Part shown: positions 11,901-25,019 of the stretch, piece by piece
Position numbering within the stretch: position 1 is the stretch's first letter
Layout of the letters: every line of letters begins with the position of its first letter
Source: Siphlonurus alternatus
Taxonomy: Eukaryota > Arthropoda > Insecta > Ephemeroptera > Siphlonuridae
DNA: 64,000 nt
Assembly (NCBI GenBank): GCA_949825025.1
Contig: OX463781.1
Location: 25,001,047-25,065,046 of the forward strand
Reading direction: 5' to 3'
Translations under genes and position numbers: made by a program
The notes under the pieces: model-generated
Database searches by the model: none
What the model saw: the letters and a program-made list of their open reading frames with translations, nothing else
Told to the model about the DNA's origin: nothing

Positions 11901-12784
11901 GGTTCTCCTATGATAAAATAATTTCGAACAATCCACTTTCATTTTAGCTATCTAATCAAACCCTTGAAAAATGCTATTGACTTTGATAAGCACAGAGATG
12001 CATTGATGACAGATCGACTCATGCATATATCTGTCAAATTGACAGAAGAGATATTTAACTCTTATATCTGAGGCTTAAATAAACTTTTTAGCTAAAACTA
12101 GAACTTTTATAAAACATCTAAAATAGTATTACCTGCAAATCACGAACACATCCTAAATATTCTTTAATCTGTCATGCTCTAAATAGTAAAAAGTTTCTCT
12201 GACATTATTTTATGCGGCAGACTGCAGACGACATCATTAAGCAAGCTGCAAGTCATTTGTTTCTGCGCAGAATAGTTTCTCTGTATTGCGCAGTAAAGTG
12301 TATGATAAACAATTAATTATTACACACTGTCACGTTGTAGTTTTTGAACAAAGGCGATCATCACATCATCATCAGAGAGAGAGTCATCAGATTCATCAGT
12401 CATCAGCTGGAAGGTGGAACGGTGGAATCGTGGAATTCTCGCTGCTGGTACTTTTGGTATCTATTATCTTTGTATTTTTGTATTATAAAAGGAAGTTGTT
12501 TTCTGCGGGGACTCCCTATATACATACATACTTGTATTCAAGTCATAAAGGTATTGTGCTTTAATTAATTTTGTTTCCTAAGTCAAGGGAAGTGTATGAT
12601 GTATGAAAATACTGATGTATGCCCACACAGTATGCATAGTGTATGCAACCTTCAAAGTTCCAAGGATGCATTGAGTCATCATCCTACAAGAGGAAATCTA
12701 TGAACATTTTATGGGTCTGACTTGGTGCTAAATAGTGCATATAATACAGTACAGTACATACATATGCATACAGTATGATAGTTG
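11901..12784. other. Region upstream of BTBD8-like exon 1, no gene seen
   Basis: Unique-looking sequence that presumably includes the BTBD8 promoter and any 5' noncoding exon. The plus-strand frames at 12286-12568 have no recognisable similarity and no splice support. Short ATGCAT/GTATGC-rich stretches at 11570-11680 and 12600-12780 resemble sequence elsewhere in the window. I cannot place a start site. Confidence 0.3.
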
Positions 12785-13310
12785 GGTGGGGGTTAGACTA
12801 TAATCCACGAAAGTTACGATACTGATTAAAAAACTTACTTTTCCTAAAAGCCCTTAAATAGCCCAATCTGAAAAGTTATATCACAACATGGCAAATTTTG
12901 ATTTACCGGAGCTAATTAATTTCGAAGGTGCAATGTTCTTCATACGCGGTTACTCAGCTGACGCGACGTTACACGCGTGAAGTTTGCTCCAGCTGGCAAT
13001 CGACGCACTGCGCATGCGCGGTGAAAGACCGCCACGATCGTTAGACTCACACGGTTAGAGTAAAAGAGGTACGACAGGAAAGTGAAAATAAAGAATGATT
13101 TGATTCAATTCGTCAAATCAAGTTAATAACGTGATTTCGAATCATAATACTAAAGCATTATTGCGTTATTCAATGTTACTGAAACTTTAAGGACGAATTT
13201 CTAATTGTATTTAATAGTTATTCCAATCAATCACGTACTATATTAAACAACAAAAGATATAGGCTTAAATTTATAGGACATTTCTAACAATAAAAGTTAT
13301 TTAATGAAAT

Positions 13311-16300
13311 GGGACCAAAAATTAGCATTCCTAATTTTTTCAGGGTGAGGTGCTACTGACATTTTCTAACATTAACAGTCATTACTTCAACCGACAAAAC
13401 ATTATACATTCTAAATTATATATTTTTTTTTCAATTTTGAAGTTTATTCCTGGTTTAAAATAAAAAATTAATTAGAAAAAGCATTGTTGCGTACTTTAAT
13501 CTACCTGTAATTTTCAGGGTGAGGTGCTACTGACATTTCCTAACAATAACAGTCATTACTTCAACCAACAAATCATTTTGAATTCAAAATTATATTTTAT
13601 TTTGAAGAATTGAAGTTTCCTGGTTTAAATTAAAAAATTAATTAAAAAAAGCATTGTTGCGTACTTTAATCCACCTGTAAATTTCAGGGTGAGGTGCTAC
13701 TGACATTTCCTAACAATAACAGTAATTATTTCAACCAACAAATCATTTTGAATTCTAAATTATATTTTTTTATTTGAAATATGAAGTTTCCTGGTTTAAA
13801 TTAAAAAATTAATTAAAAAAAGCATTGTTGCGTACTTCAATCTACCTGTAATTTTCAGGGTGAGGTGCTACTGACATTTCCTAACAATAACAGTCATTAC
13901 TTCAACCAACAAATCATTTTACATTCTAAATTATATTTTTTTATTTGGAATTTGAAGTTTCCTGGTTAAAATAAAAAATTAATTAAAAAAAGCATTGTTG
14001 CGTACTTTAATGTACCTGTAATTATCAAGGTGAGGTGCTACTGACATTTCCTAACAATAACAGTAATTATTTCAACCAACAAAACATTTTACATTCTAAA
14101 TTATATATATATTTTTTTAAAATTGAAGTTTCCTGGTTTAAATTAAAAAATTAATTAAAAAAAGCATTGTTGCGTACATCAATCTACCTGTAATTTTCAG
14201 GGTGAGGTGCTACTGACATTTCCTAACAATACCAGTAATTATTTCAACCAACATATCATTTTGAATTCAAAATTATATTTTTTTATTTGAAATCTGAAGT
14301 TTCCTGGTTTAAATTAAAAAATTAATTAAAAAAAGCATTGTTGCGTGCTTCAATCTACCTGTAATTTTCAGGGTGAGGTGCTACTGACATTTCCTAACAA
14401 TAACAGTCATTACTTCAACCAACAAAACATTTTACATTCTAAATTATATTTTTTTATTTGGAATTTGAAGTTTCCTGGTTTAAAATAAAAAATTAATTAA
14501 AAAAAGCATTGTTGCGTACATCAATCTACCTGTAATTTTCAAGGTGAGGTGCTACTGACATTTCCTAACAATAACAGTAATTATTTCAACCAACAAAACA
14601 TTTTACATTCTAAATTATATTTTTTTATTTGGAATTTGAAGTTTCCTGGTTTAAAATAAAAAATTAATTAAAAAAAGCATTGTTGCGTACTTCAATATAC
14701 CTGTAAATTTCAGGGTTAGGTGCAAATGACATTTCCTAACTATACCAGTCATTACTTCAACCAACAAAACATTTTGAAATTTAAAATATATTTTATTTTG
14801 GAAAATTGAAGTCTCCTGGTTTAAAATATAAAATTAATTAAAAAAAGCATTGTTGCGTACATCAATCCACCTGTAATTTTCAGGGTGAGGTGCAAATGAC
14901 ATTTCCTAACAATACCAGTCATTACTTCAACCAACAAAATATTTTGAATTCAAAATTATATTTTATTTTGAAAAATTGAAGTCTCGACCCTGTTTTTAGA
15001 AAAAAAGCATTTTCGCCTATTTAAACTATTAAAATAAAAAAAATAATTTATGAGTGACTTGGTACTAACGTTTGCTTTATATAAAAGTCACTATTTTCAA
15101 AAAAAAAAAAAAAAAAAAGTAATCAGTACATAGTTTTTATACAAAATTAGAGTTGATTATATAAAAAAATTAAAAAAATAAATATTGTTGTGTATTTCAA
15201 TAAAAAAAAATAATGGGCGAGCTGCTTCTGACATTTGCCAATAAAAACTCTCATTACTTCTAACAACAAAATCTTCAGTGTTGTTATATACATATATATG
15301 TTATTTTTATAGCATAAAATTTTTTATAGGTTTTATCAAATATTTTTTTTTAAAATTGAGAGACATTGTTGCGTTTTTCAATCGTGCCTGAATTTGTAGG
15401 GTGGTCTACCATTAGCATTTGCTAACTTTTCCAGTCATTATCAGTTCCAAAAACAAAACACTATATATTTGTTAGTTCATTGAATTATTTAGGAATTGAA
15501 ATTTTTCGCATTATATATAATATATATTTCAAAAAAGCATTGTTGCGTATTTCAAACACGAAATTTTTTATGGGCAAGTTGTCACTGAAATTTGCTAACC
15601 ATGAAACTCATAAGTTCCACCAACAAAGCACTAACGTTTCGAAATTACATTTCATTTTTCAAATTTTTTTAATTATTATGGTTTGAAATTTATGATTATG
15701 ACAATTTATTAAGAAAAGCATTATTGCGTATTTTAATCAAGCTGGAATTTTTAGGGTAACCAGCTACTAACAGTAGCTAACTATTCCAGTCATGATATAT
15801 AATTCTAACAACAAAAAACTTAGATTCCAAATTAATTTTTTTTAACAATTGAGCTTGTTGGTTACAAATATCTTGGTCATTATAAAGGCATTGTTGCGTA
15901 ATTCAATGCAGATAATAATTTTTGGGCATGCTGCAACTAACATTACCTAGCTACAGAAGTAGCTAATTAAAACAAAATACTTGTAATTCGTTTTTTTTTT
16001 CTGTCTGTTTCGTTTAAAGAAATATTATTAATTAATTTAAAAAACCAATGTTGCGTATTTCAAACAACATGATATTTTATTGACAAGTTGCTGCTGACAT
16101 TTGCTACTTCTAAAATGATTTTCTTACCCAACAAACCACTTTTATTGAAAATCTATTTTAATTTTTTTGAATTGAATTTTCATGGTAGAACACATGTCAT
16201 ATTTTTAATTAAAGGATGCAATGCTGCTTATTTTAATCAGAATGGTATTTTATTGACAGGTTCCTGCTGACATTTGTTACTAATGAAAGTAAGTTTCTTA

Positions 16301-16440
16301 ACAAACGATCAACTTTATTTTTAAAGTAATAATATTTTTACTAAAATTAAACATTGTTTATTATTGGCAATCAACACATTAACAATTGAAAATGCATTGT
16401 TGCGTATTTCATTCATGATAATTTAGTTACGGACAAGTTA
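13311..16440 (+). repeat. Tandem array of about 171-bp monomers, left arm
   Basis: The word GCATTGTTGCGTAC recurs at 13481, 13651, 13822, 13992, 14164, 14335, 14506, 14677 and 14847, a spacing of 170-172. It continues in degenerate form (15180, 15364, 15537, 15718, 15888, 16050, 16215, 16392). Each monomer also carries CAGGGTGAGGTGCTACTGAC and TTCAACCAACAAA. Homogeneity is highest at 13.4-15.0 kb and falls toward the centre of the palindrome. Confidence 0.9.
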
Positions 16441-16559
16441 ATTGCTACTGACAATTAATAGCTGTAGAATAACCATAAAATATTTTGACATGAACCAATA
16501 ACACAGTATTCTTCTTCTGATTTACAAGTGAAAGTGAACTGAAGAACATTGGTAACAAA

Positions 16560-18832
16560 ATATGTGTTCAATATAATAAATTATAATAATAAATTTAAAA
16601 CAATGAATGAGTAAGACTGTTAAATTTTGAAAATATGGAGCATTGCCAGTAAATGTAGCTATAAGCACAGCTTTAATAATGCTTTAGTTACCTTTAAAAC
16701 AATAAGTACTTCATGTCACCGTCATTGTAAATGAGAAGAAGAAAGACTGTGTTGTTGGTTATAACGTCGAATATTTGATGGTTACTTCTACAGCTATTAA
16801 TTGCCAGTAGCAACTCGTCCGTAAATTAGTTATTATGATTGAAATATGCTTTTTCAATTATTAATGTTTATATTGCCAATAATGGACAACATATATGGGA
16901 AAATTTTATTGCAGAAATGAATAGAGGGTACCAAATTATGCTACTCTGAATTTTGTCATAAATTTTTGAAACCCGGAACTATTATTAATTAAAATTTTTA
17001 CATTTATGTTGTCCGTTAAAAATATTTAATTTTATTAAAAATATTATTACTTTAAAAATAAAGTTGATCATTGGTTAAGAATCTTACTTTCATTAGTAAC
17101 ACATGTCAGCAGAAACCTGTCAATAAAATATTATTTTGATTAAAATAAGCAGCATTGCATCTTTTAATTAAAAATATGACATGTGTTCTACCTTAAAAAT
17201 TCAATAAAAAAAATATATAGATTTTCAACAAAGGCGGTTTGTTGGGTAAGAAAATTACTTTTATAAGTTTAGTAGCAAATGTCAGGAGCAATTTGTCAAT
17301 AAAATATCAAGTTGATTGAAATACGCAACATTAATATTTTAAATTAATTAATAATATTTCTTTAAACGAAACAGATACTTCCCTTAAAAAAAATGGAATT
17401 AAAAGTATTTTGTTTTATTTAGCTACTTTTGTAGCTATAGGAAATGTAGGTTGCAGCATGCCCAAAAATTATTATCTGCATTGAAGTACGCAACAATGCT
17501 TTATATTGACCAAGATATTTGTAACTAACAAGCTCAAATTTAAAAAAAAAAAAATTTTGAATCTAAATTTTTTTTTGGTTGAATTAATGACTGGAATAGT
17601 TAGCTACTGTTAGTAACAGGTTATTCTAAAAATTCCAGCTTGATTAAAATACGCAATAATGCTTTTCTTAATAAATTTTAATAATTATATATTTCAAACC
17701 ATAAAAATTAAAAATTTTGAAAAATGAAATGTAATTTTGAAACGTAAGTGCTTTGTTGGTGGAACTTATGAGTTTCATGGTTAGCAAATTTCAGTGACAA
17801 CTTGCCCTTAAAATATTTACGTGATTGAACTACGCAACAATGCTTTTTTTAAATATATATATATATATATAATGCGAAAAATTTTATTCTTAAAAAATAC
17901 AATGAAGTAACAAATATAAAGTGTTTTGTGTTTGGAACTAATGATTGGAAAAGTTAGCAAATGTTATTGGTAGGCCACCCTAAAAATTCAGGTACGATTG
18001 AAATACTCAACAATGTCTCTTAATTTAAAAAAAAAAAAATTATAATTTATAAAACCTAAAAAAATTTATTCTACAAAAATAAAATATATATATTGAACAA
18101 CGCTGAAAATTTTGTTGTTAGAAGTAATGAGAGTTTTCATTGGCAAATGTCAGAAGTAGCTCGCACATTATTTTTTTTTTATTGAAATACACAACAATAT
18201 TTATTTTTTTATTTATTTTATATAATCAACTCTAATTTTGTATAAAAACTATGTATTGATGACTTTTTTCTATTTTTTTTTTTTTATGAAAATATTGACT
18301 TACATAAAGCAAACGTTAGTACCAAGTCACTCAAAATTATTTTTTTAGTTGAAATAGGCTATAATCTTATATAAAAATTATGACTTGATCCAAGGTGTAA
18401 TTTTAGTGAAAGTTATGATTGAAAAAGTTAGCAGCAGGTTACCCTAAAAATTCTGGCTTAAATAAAGTATGCAACAATGCTTTTTTTAATTAATTTTATA
18501 TTTTAAACCAAAAAACTTCAATTTTCCAAAATAATATTTAATTTAAATTTCAAAATGTTTTGTTGGTTGAAGTAATGACTTGCATAGTTAGGAAATGTCA
18601 TTTGCACCTCACCCTGAAAATTACAGGTAGATTAAAGTACGCAACAATGCTTTTTTTAATTAATTTTATATTTTAAACCAAAAAACTTCAATTTTCCAAA
18701 ATAAAATATAATTTAAATTTCAAAATGTTTTGTTGGTTGAAGTAATGACTTGTATAGTTAGGAAATGTCATTTGCACCCCTCCCTGAAAATTACAGGTAG
18801 ATTAAAGTACGCAACAATGCTTTTTTTAATAA
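16560..18832 (-). repeat. Inverted monomer array, inner part of right arm
   Basis: The same monomers in reverse orientation (GTACGCAACAATGC, GTCATTTGCACCTCACCCTG), mirroring 14.7-16.5 kb in order, including the degenerate central copies. The array is cut at 18832 by the nested element and resumes at 25020. Confidence 0.88.
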
Positions 18833-19453
18833 CCCTACTGGAAATAATCCTTCAATTTTTTTTAAAAGACACGTCTTTCAAAATTTGGAATGACGCGTCT
18901 TTCAAAAACCTTGGGCCATTTATCCATGGACGCGTCCTTCCAATTTTTTAAAGACTATTTTGAAGGACCAAACCCTTTAAATTTGGAAGGATAATTTTGA
19001 ATGGCAATTTTGAAGGGGAAAAATAATAATAATAAATATGTACTTGAGAAATATTTATTATGAATCTGACAATATGTTTAATTATTTATAGAATTATAAC
19101 AATGTGTAAATATTTTATAGTACACAAAAATTCAATTGTTTTTTGGCACATATCTAGCATATTATAAGTAAATTAAAAATATTTGAATAGTTATAAATTA
19201 TTGTATTTTTGATGACACACAAAATTATTGTTATTTATGTAATGAGTATTAAATAATTATCAAATAAATTTAAATTTAAACATAAATGAGTAGCTAGGCC
19301 AAAGTACTGTTTGTCGCACATCATAAAGGTTTAATAATTTTCAAAATTGAGTTACTTTTAAAAACAATTAACTTGGTGTGTTATCAAATATGTTCATAAG
19401 AATTTTGATTAATAAAATATGGACTCAGCCTTTCAGCCACATTATGCGCCAAA

Positions 19454-19608
19454 CTACAAATTCTTCTTCTTCATCTTCTTTTTTTTTTTTGCTTTGACTT
19501 CTGTTCCAATCTTTTCCGTCAGAACGTCGGACACGAACCTCTTCCTTGTCTTTAATTTGGCATAGTCTGCAGATTTTCCTTTCTCCACAATAAGTTTTCT
19601 CACAAAAC
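19454..19608 (-). CDS. Candidate terminal exon inside the nested element
   Basis: Preceded on the minus strand by a long pyrimidine tract and TTTTTTCAG|, this frame reads FVRKLIVEKGKSADYAKLKT and on to a strongly basic tail (K/M-rich) and a TAG stop. It has non-repetitive, coding-like composition in otherwise repetitive DNA. It needs one base from a preceding exon (phase 1). I do not recognise the protein; the basic tail could be a nuclear localisation signal. It could be transposon-encoded or a captured host fragment. Confidence 0.35.
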
Positions 19609-19639
19609 CTGAAAAAAATAGAAAATATAAGGAAAACCT

Positions 19640-21180
19640 TTTGATAATTTGTATCATGGAATTGGATACGAAAGAAAGTTTATTTACAATAGAAGGTTCA
19701 GTAGCCAGTTCAATAGACCCTGATGACGAGCTGGTTTTATTGAACTGGCTACTGAACCTTCTATTAAAATTCATAACATAAATAAAAAAATCATCATAGA
19801 GGGTTCAGTAGCCAGTTCAATAGACCCTGACGAGGAGCTGTTTCCATCGAACTGGCTACTGAACCTTATATGACAATTTTTATCAAGGATGACAAAGAAT
19901 GTTACACAATAGAAGGTTTACTAGCCAGTTCGATGGAACCAGCTCCTCGTCAGGGTCTATTGAACTGGCTACTGAGCCCTCTATGGTGACTTTTTTTTTA
20001 TTTATGTTATGAATTGCAATAGAAGGTTCAGTAGCCAGTTCGATTAAACCTGATGAAGAGCTGTTTCCATTGAACTGGATATTGAAGCTTCTATGACAAT
20101 TTTTATCAAGGATGGTGAAGAATGTTACACAATAAAATATTCAGTAGCCACTTCGATGGAACCAGCTCCTCGTCAGGGTCTATTAAACAGGCTACTGAGC
20201 CCTCTATGGTGACTTTTTTTTTATTTATGATATGGATTGCAATAGAAGGTTTAGTAGCCAGTCCAATGGAACCAGCTCCTCGTCAAGGTCCATTGATCTG
20301 GCTACCGAACCCTCTATGATGATTTTTTTTTAAGTTTAGTTATGAATTGTAAGAGAAGCTTCCGTAGCCAGTTCGATTGAACCAGCTCCTCGTCAGAGTC
20401 TATTGAGCTGGCTACTGAACCCTCTTTGATGATTTTTTTTATTATTTAATTTATGAATGTAATAGAAGGTTCCATAGCCAGTTCGAAGAAACCAGCTCCT
20501 CGTCAAGGTCCATTTATCTGGCTACTGAACCCTCTATGATGATTTTTTTTATTATTTAATTTATGAATGTAATAGAAGGTTCCGTAGCCAGTTCGATGGA
20601 ACCAGCTCCTCGTCAGGGTCTATTAAACAGGCTACTGAGCCCTCTATGGTGACTTTTTTTTTATTTATGATATGGATTGCAATAGAAGGTTTAGTAGCCA
20701 GTTCGATGGAACCAGCTCCTCGTCAGGGTCTATTGAACTGGCTACTGTGAGCCCTCTATGATGACTTTTTTTTGTTAATGTTATGGATTGCAATAGAAGG
20801 TTCAGTAGCCAGTCCAATGGAACCAGCTCCTCGTCAAGGTCCATTGATCTGGCTACTGAACCCTCTATGATGATTTTTTTTAAGTTAAGTTATGAATTGT
20901 AAGAGAAGCTTCCGTAGCCAGTTCGATTAAACCAGCTCCTCGTCAGAGTCTATTGAGCTGGCTACTGAACCCTCTATGATGATTTTTTTTTATTATTTAA
21001 ATTATGAATGTAATAGAAGGTTCCGTAGCCAGTTCGAAGAAACCAGCTCCTCGTCAGGGTCCATTGAACTGGCTACTGAACCCTCTATGATGATTTTTTT
21101 TTTAATTTAAGTTATGAATTGTAAGAGAAGGTTCCGTAACCAGTCCGATAGAACCAGCTCGTCGTTAAGAGTTCAGATAT
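19640..21180. repeat. Tandem array of hairpin-forming units
   Basis: About 14 units, period roughly 110 bases. Each unit contains GGTTCAGTAGCCAGTTC and, 40-50 bases on, its complement GAACTGGCTACTGAACC, so every unit can form its own stem-loop of about 17-20 bp. The loop (ACCAGCTCCTCGTCAGGGTC) is in one orientation in most units and reversed in the first two (about 19683 and 19800). Units are separated by T-rich spacers (GATGATTTTTTTT). Confidence 0.85.
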
Positions 21181-21260
21181 GGGTGTTAACATAATTATAT
21201 AAAACACTCAAAAATGAAAGATGACAGACAAACACATTCATCACCAAAGTATATACTTAC

Positions 21261-21341
21261 CAACACAGAAGTTTTTTTTTCTGGCGTCAGCTGCATTTTT
21301 GCTGACTGGTTGGGGTGTACATTACTTCGACGCCCAGGCAT
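21261..21341 (-). CDS. Candidate first coding exon inside the nested element
   Basis: On the minus strand, GAGC-ATG opens 27 codons (MPGRRSNVHPNQSAKM, then QLTPEKKTSVL) ending exactly at a consensus donor TTG|GTAAGT. It is not made of the surrounding repeat. It ends in phase 0 whereas the candidate exon at 19608 needs phase 1, so the two cannot be joined directly; a missing exon or chance is possible. The hairpin array would be its intron. Confidence 0.3.
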
Positions 21342-22078
21342 GCTCCTCCTGCACAACACATCCCGACTTCAGGCACAGTGGGCGGTGACCTTCAACATTA
21401 TTAAGGATTATTGTCACTATGGTAATTATTTCTTGATGGTAAAACAATATAAAATTTAAAACAGAACAAAGAAAACAAAATGACTGTTCTTGCACTTTCT
21501 AAAGTAGGAAAAGTAATAATTCAGTTCAGTTTTTGAGATAATAATTTTTTTAGTTGAAAAATATTCTGATTTGACTAATGGCCGCCAGATTTCCAATGAT
21601 ATTCGCACTATTTATAACTCTAATATCTCAAAAACTAGACCAACTTTTGCTTCCATTTTTTTCGCTGAATATTTATGTTATAATGTAAGGAAGGTTTACT
21701 AAAATTTTCAGAGTGATTCACCATCTCCTCAGACTAGAGACAATAACCCTTAAAATAAAAAATCATCTGCATACAAACGAAATTTTACTAAGTTTCTTGC
21801 AAGCAAAAAATTGTAGCCAGCCCTCGAATCAAGTATTATTATTTTTTTTATTCACAACTTTTTGTGCTAAAATTATGTAAAAAATAAATTGGTTGATACT
21901 TCACAAATAGCTTATTTAGCAAATTTGCTTGGACCTCAATATGAATACCTTAGTCTTTTCTTTCCTGTCATTGTATAGAAATGGGGAGAAAAATGGTGAC
22001 GCTAAAGCTGGGATGTACTGTAGTTAGATTTTAAACAACTGATGTTTTATCCCATGGTATTTATTTATTTTGCTGCAA

Positions 22079-23875
22079 TATACACTATTTTAGGGGTAGA
22101 TCTCCACCCTCTGCGGTGCGTCGGGGAAAAAATCTAAAACTATATCCGAGTTTAGGAGGGTCCATTACCCCTTGAAAATTAATTTCATAATTTTAGCACA
22201 ATTTTTAAGGAAAATGGATTTAAGGGGTAGGTCTCCACCCTCAGGAGTGCGTCGGGGGAAAAAACCAAAATTATTTTCGAGTTCAGGAGGGTCAATTACC
22301 CCTTGTAAAATAATTTAATAATTTTAGCACAATTTTTAAGGAAAATAGATTTTAGGGATAGGTCTCCACCCTCAGGGGTGCATCGGGGAAAAAATCTAAA
22401 ATTATTTCCGAGTTTAGGAGGGTCCATTACCTTTTGAAAATTAATTTCATAATTTTAGCACAATTTTTAAGGAAAATGGATTTTAGGGGTAGGTCTGCAC
22501 CCTCAGGGGTGCGTCGGGGAAATAATCTAAAATTATTTTCGAGTTCAGGAGGGTCAATCACCCCTTGTAAATTAATTTGGTAATTTTAGCACAATTTTTA
22601 AGGAAAATAGATTTTAGGGGTAGGTCTTCACCCTCAGGGGTGCGTTGGGGAAAAAATCTAAAATTATTTTCGTGTTCAAGAAAGTCGATTACCCCTTGAA
22701 AATTAATTTGGTAATTTTAGCACAATTTTTAAGGAAAATAGATTTTAGGGGTAGGTCTCCACCCTCAGGGGTGCGTCGGGAAAAAAATCTAAAATTATTT
22801 CCGAGTTTAGGAGGGTCCATTACCTTTTGAAAATTAATTTCATAATTTTAGCACAATTTTTAAGGAAAATGGATTTTAGGGGTAGGTCTGCACCCTCAGG
22901 GGTGCGTCGGGGAAATAATCTAAAATTATTTTCGAGTTCAGGAGGGTCAATGACCCCTTGTAAATTAATTTGGTAATTTTAGCACAATTTTTAAGGAAAA
23001 TAGATTTTAGGGGTAGGTCTTCACCCTCAGGGTTGCGTCGGGGAAAAAATCTAAAATTATTTTCGTGTTCAAGAAAGTCGATTACCCCTTGAAAATTAAT
23101 TTGGTAATTTTAGCACAATTTTTAAGGATAATAGATTTTAGGGGTAGGTCTCCACCCTCAGGGGTGCGTCGGGAAAAAAATCTAAAATTATTTCCGAGTT
23201 TAGGAGGGTCCATTACCTTTTGAAAATTCATTTCATAATTTTAGCACAATTTTTAAGGAAAATGGATTTTAGGGGTAGGTCTGCACCCCCAGGGGTGCGT
23301 CGGGGAAAAAATCTAAAAAATTTTTCGAGTTCAGGAGGGTCAATTACACCTTGTAAATTAATTTGGTAATTTTAGCACAATTTTTAAGGAAAATAGATTT
23401 TAGGGGTAGGTCTTCACCCTCAGGGGTGCGTCGGGGAAAAAATCTAAAATTATTTTCGTGTTCAAGAAAGTCGATTACTCCTTGAAAATTAATTTGGTAA
23501 TTTTAGCACAATTTTTAAGGAACATGGATTTTAGAGGTAGGTCTCCACCCTCAGGGGTGCGTCGGGGAAAAAATCTAAAATTATATCTGAGTTCAGGAGG
23601 GTCGATTACCCCACGCTTGAATCTTTTTCCGCAAAATTCCAATGTTTTCAAAAAAAGTTGTATTTAACATTGAATTTCCATTAAGCGAAAATAATTTTTT
23701 TAAAAACCACCCCTGAAAGGGGTGTTGTTGGTGTTCAATAAAAATTTTAACACCCTGAACTAATTTTTACAACCCTCAGCTACAAGTGTACCAAATTTGA
23801 AGTTTGTACGAAAATTTTTGCAATACCAAATTTACGAAAAAATTTGGCACGCGAATTGTGGTTCACTGTGCATCT
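22079..23875 (+). mobile_element. Single arm of a TA-flanked palindromic element, with 131-bp tandem array
   Basis: Twelve copies of a roughly 131-bp unit (GGGGTAGGTCTCCACCCTCA at about 22093 and then every 130-132 bases to 23534), then a unique stretch ending in CACGCGAATTGTGGTTCACT at about 23852-23871. Array and terminus match one arm of the complete element at 47052-49214. The left half is missing. The frames at 22645-22830 and 23458-23667 are array translations. Confidence 0.85.
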
Positions 23876-25019
23876 GGGTCAGGCATGTATGCACATGCCT
23901 GGCCCAGAAACAGATAGGCGACAGGACTCTTCATTAATTCTGCCCAGTGTATGCATATGATATGCATACCTATGCCATGAGCAAGTTAATGAATAACTAT
24001 GTGAAGCACCTCATACCCAAGTGTATACATAATTATACTATATTCAGTACTGTATGCATTTTGCAAACAAGATATGCATACTGTAACATAATACAGTATG
24101 CATATGCATACCATAGATTATTAATTTGGATAAGCACATTATGCGTTTGTATTATACTAAAAAAAATAAAAGTATTAACATTTTATGCAAGCAGTACTGT
24201 ACTGTAAATAAAATTATGCACATCAGAAATTCATATAAACCTCCAAGATACAAAACATGGATTTGTAGAGTCCTTTTTTTTTTACCTTTTTTCTTCGGAT
24301 AAACCAATCTCTTCTTTAAAGAGTTGAGGCGGTCACTTCATATTATATGTGAAGTGTCTCTTGAGGTCTTCTTCTTGTTTATTAGAATATAAATTTTTAA
24401 TCTCTGTTATTATAAACGTTACAAATTACAAAAACCAGTAACACGAGACAAGGGACTATCAACATGGTATTTAACATAAGCATTTTCTGGTTTTTGCTGA
24501 GAAATTTCAGCATATACTTTGAGAAATATAAAAACTCAAGATATTTATCTTACATTAAATACTAAAAACACAAGTTTCAAAATGAAACTAAACCGAAAAA
24601 ATAAAAGAATTTAGGAAACTTTTGCCAAAAAACGTTGATCGTTGTTTTTCATTCCTATGAATACAGTGTTGCACGTTCTACTGTTCTGGATCTTTGTTTC
24701 AGGAAATAAAACGCTGTGATTAATTTTAAAAATTAAAATTCTAACTAATCAATTATTTTATTAATTCTCCAGTCTCTATTAAATATTAATTCGACTTATA
24801 GAGCAAAATTACAGAACTGAATTTGCTGCAACATTCGGCAACATTGCATTGAGTCATTCAAAAATCTTTCAAAATCACAATATCATTCAAAACACCCTTC
24901 AAATATTTTAATGTCTTTCAAGTCTCTTAAAACACCGTTCAAAACCTCATAAAAGTCGTTCAAAATCTTTAAAATTTTGAATGACTTTCTGAAGGGTAAA
25001 TTGATTATTTCCAGTAGGG

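Larger units (their letters stand above)
18833..25019. mobile_element. Nested 6.2 kb element with CCCTACTGG termini
   Basis: CCCTACTGGAAATAAT starts at 18833 and its complement ends at 25019; on both sides lies monomer sequence of the host array. Subterminal regions (18845-19015, 24850-25010) are dense in TTCAAAA/CTTTCAAAA words in opposite orientation, as seen in subterminal transposase-binding repeats of several DNA transposon families. I could not find a clean target duplication. Cargo: two exon-like minus segments, a hairpin-unit array (19640-21180), a 131-bp array and one arm of another element (22079-23875). No transposase domain recognised. Confidence 0.75.

Noticed and set aside
13311..23620. 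Regular repeats resembling CRISPR arrays
   Set aside because: Repeats of 110-171 bp without short unique spacers in a spliced animal genome; they are satellite-like arrays in transposons.
22645..23667. 60-70 aa frames with KKVDYxLKINLVILAQFLR
   Set aside because: Translations of the 131-bp tandem array, repeated unit by unit.
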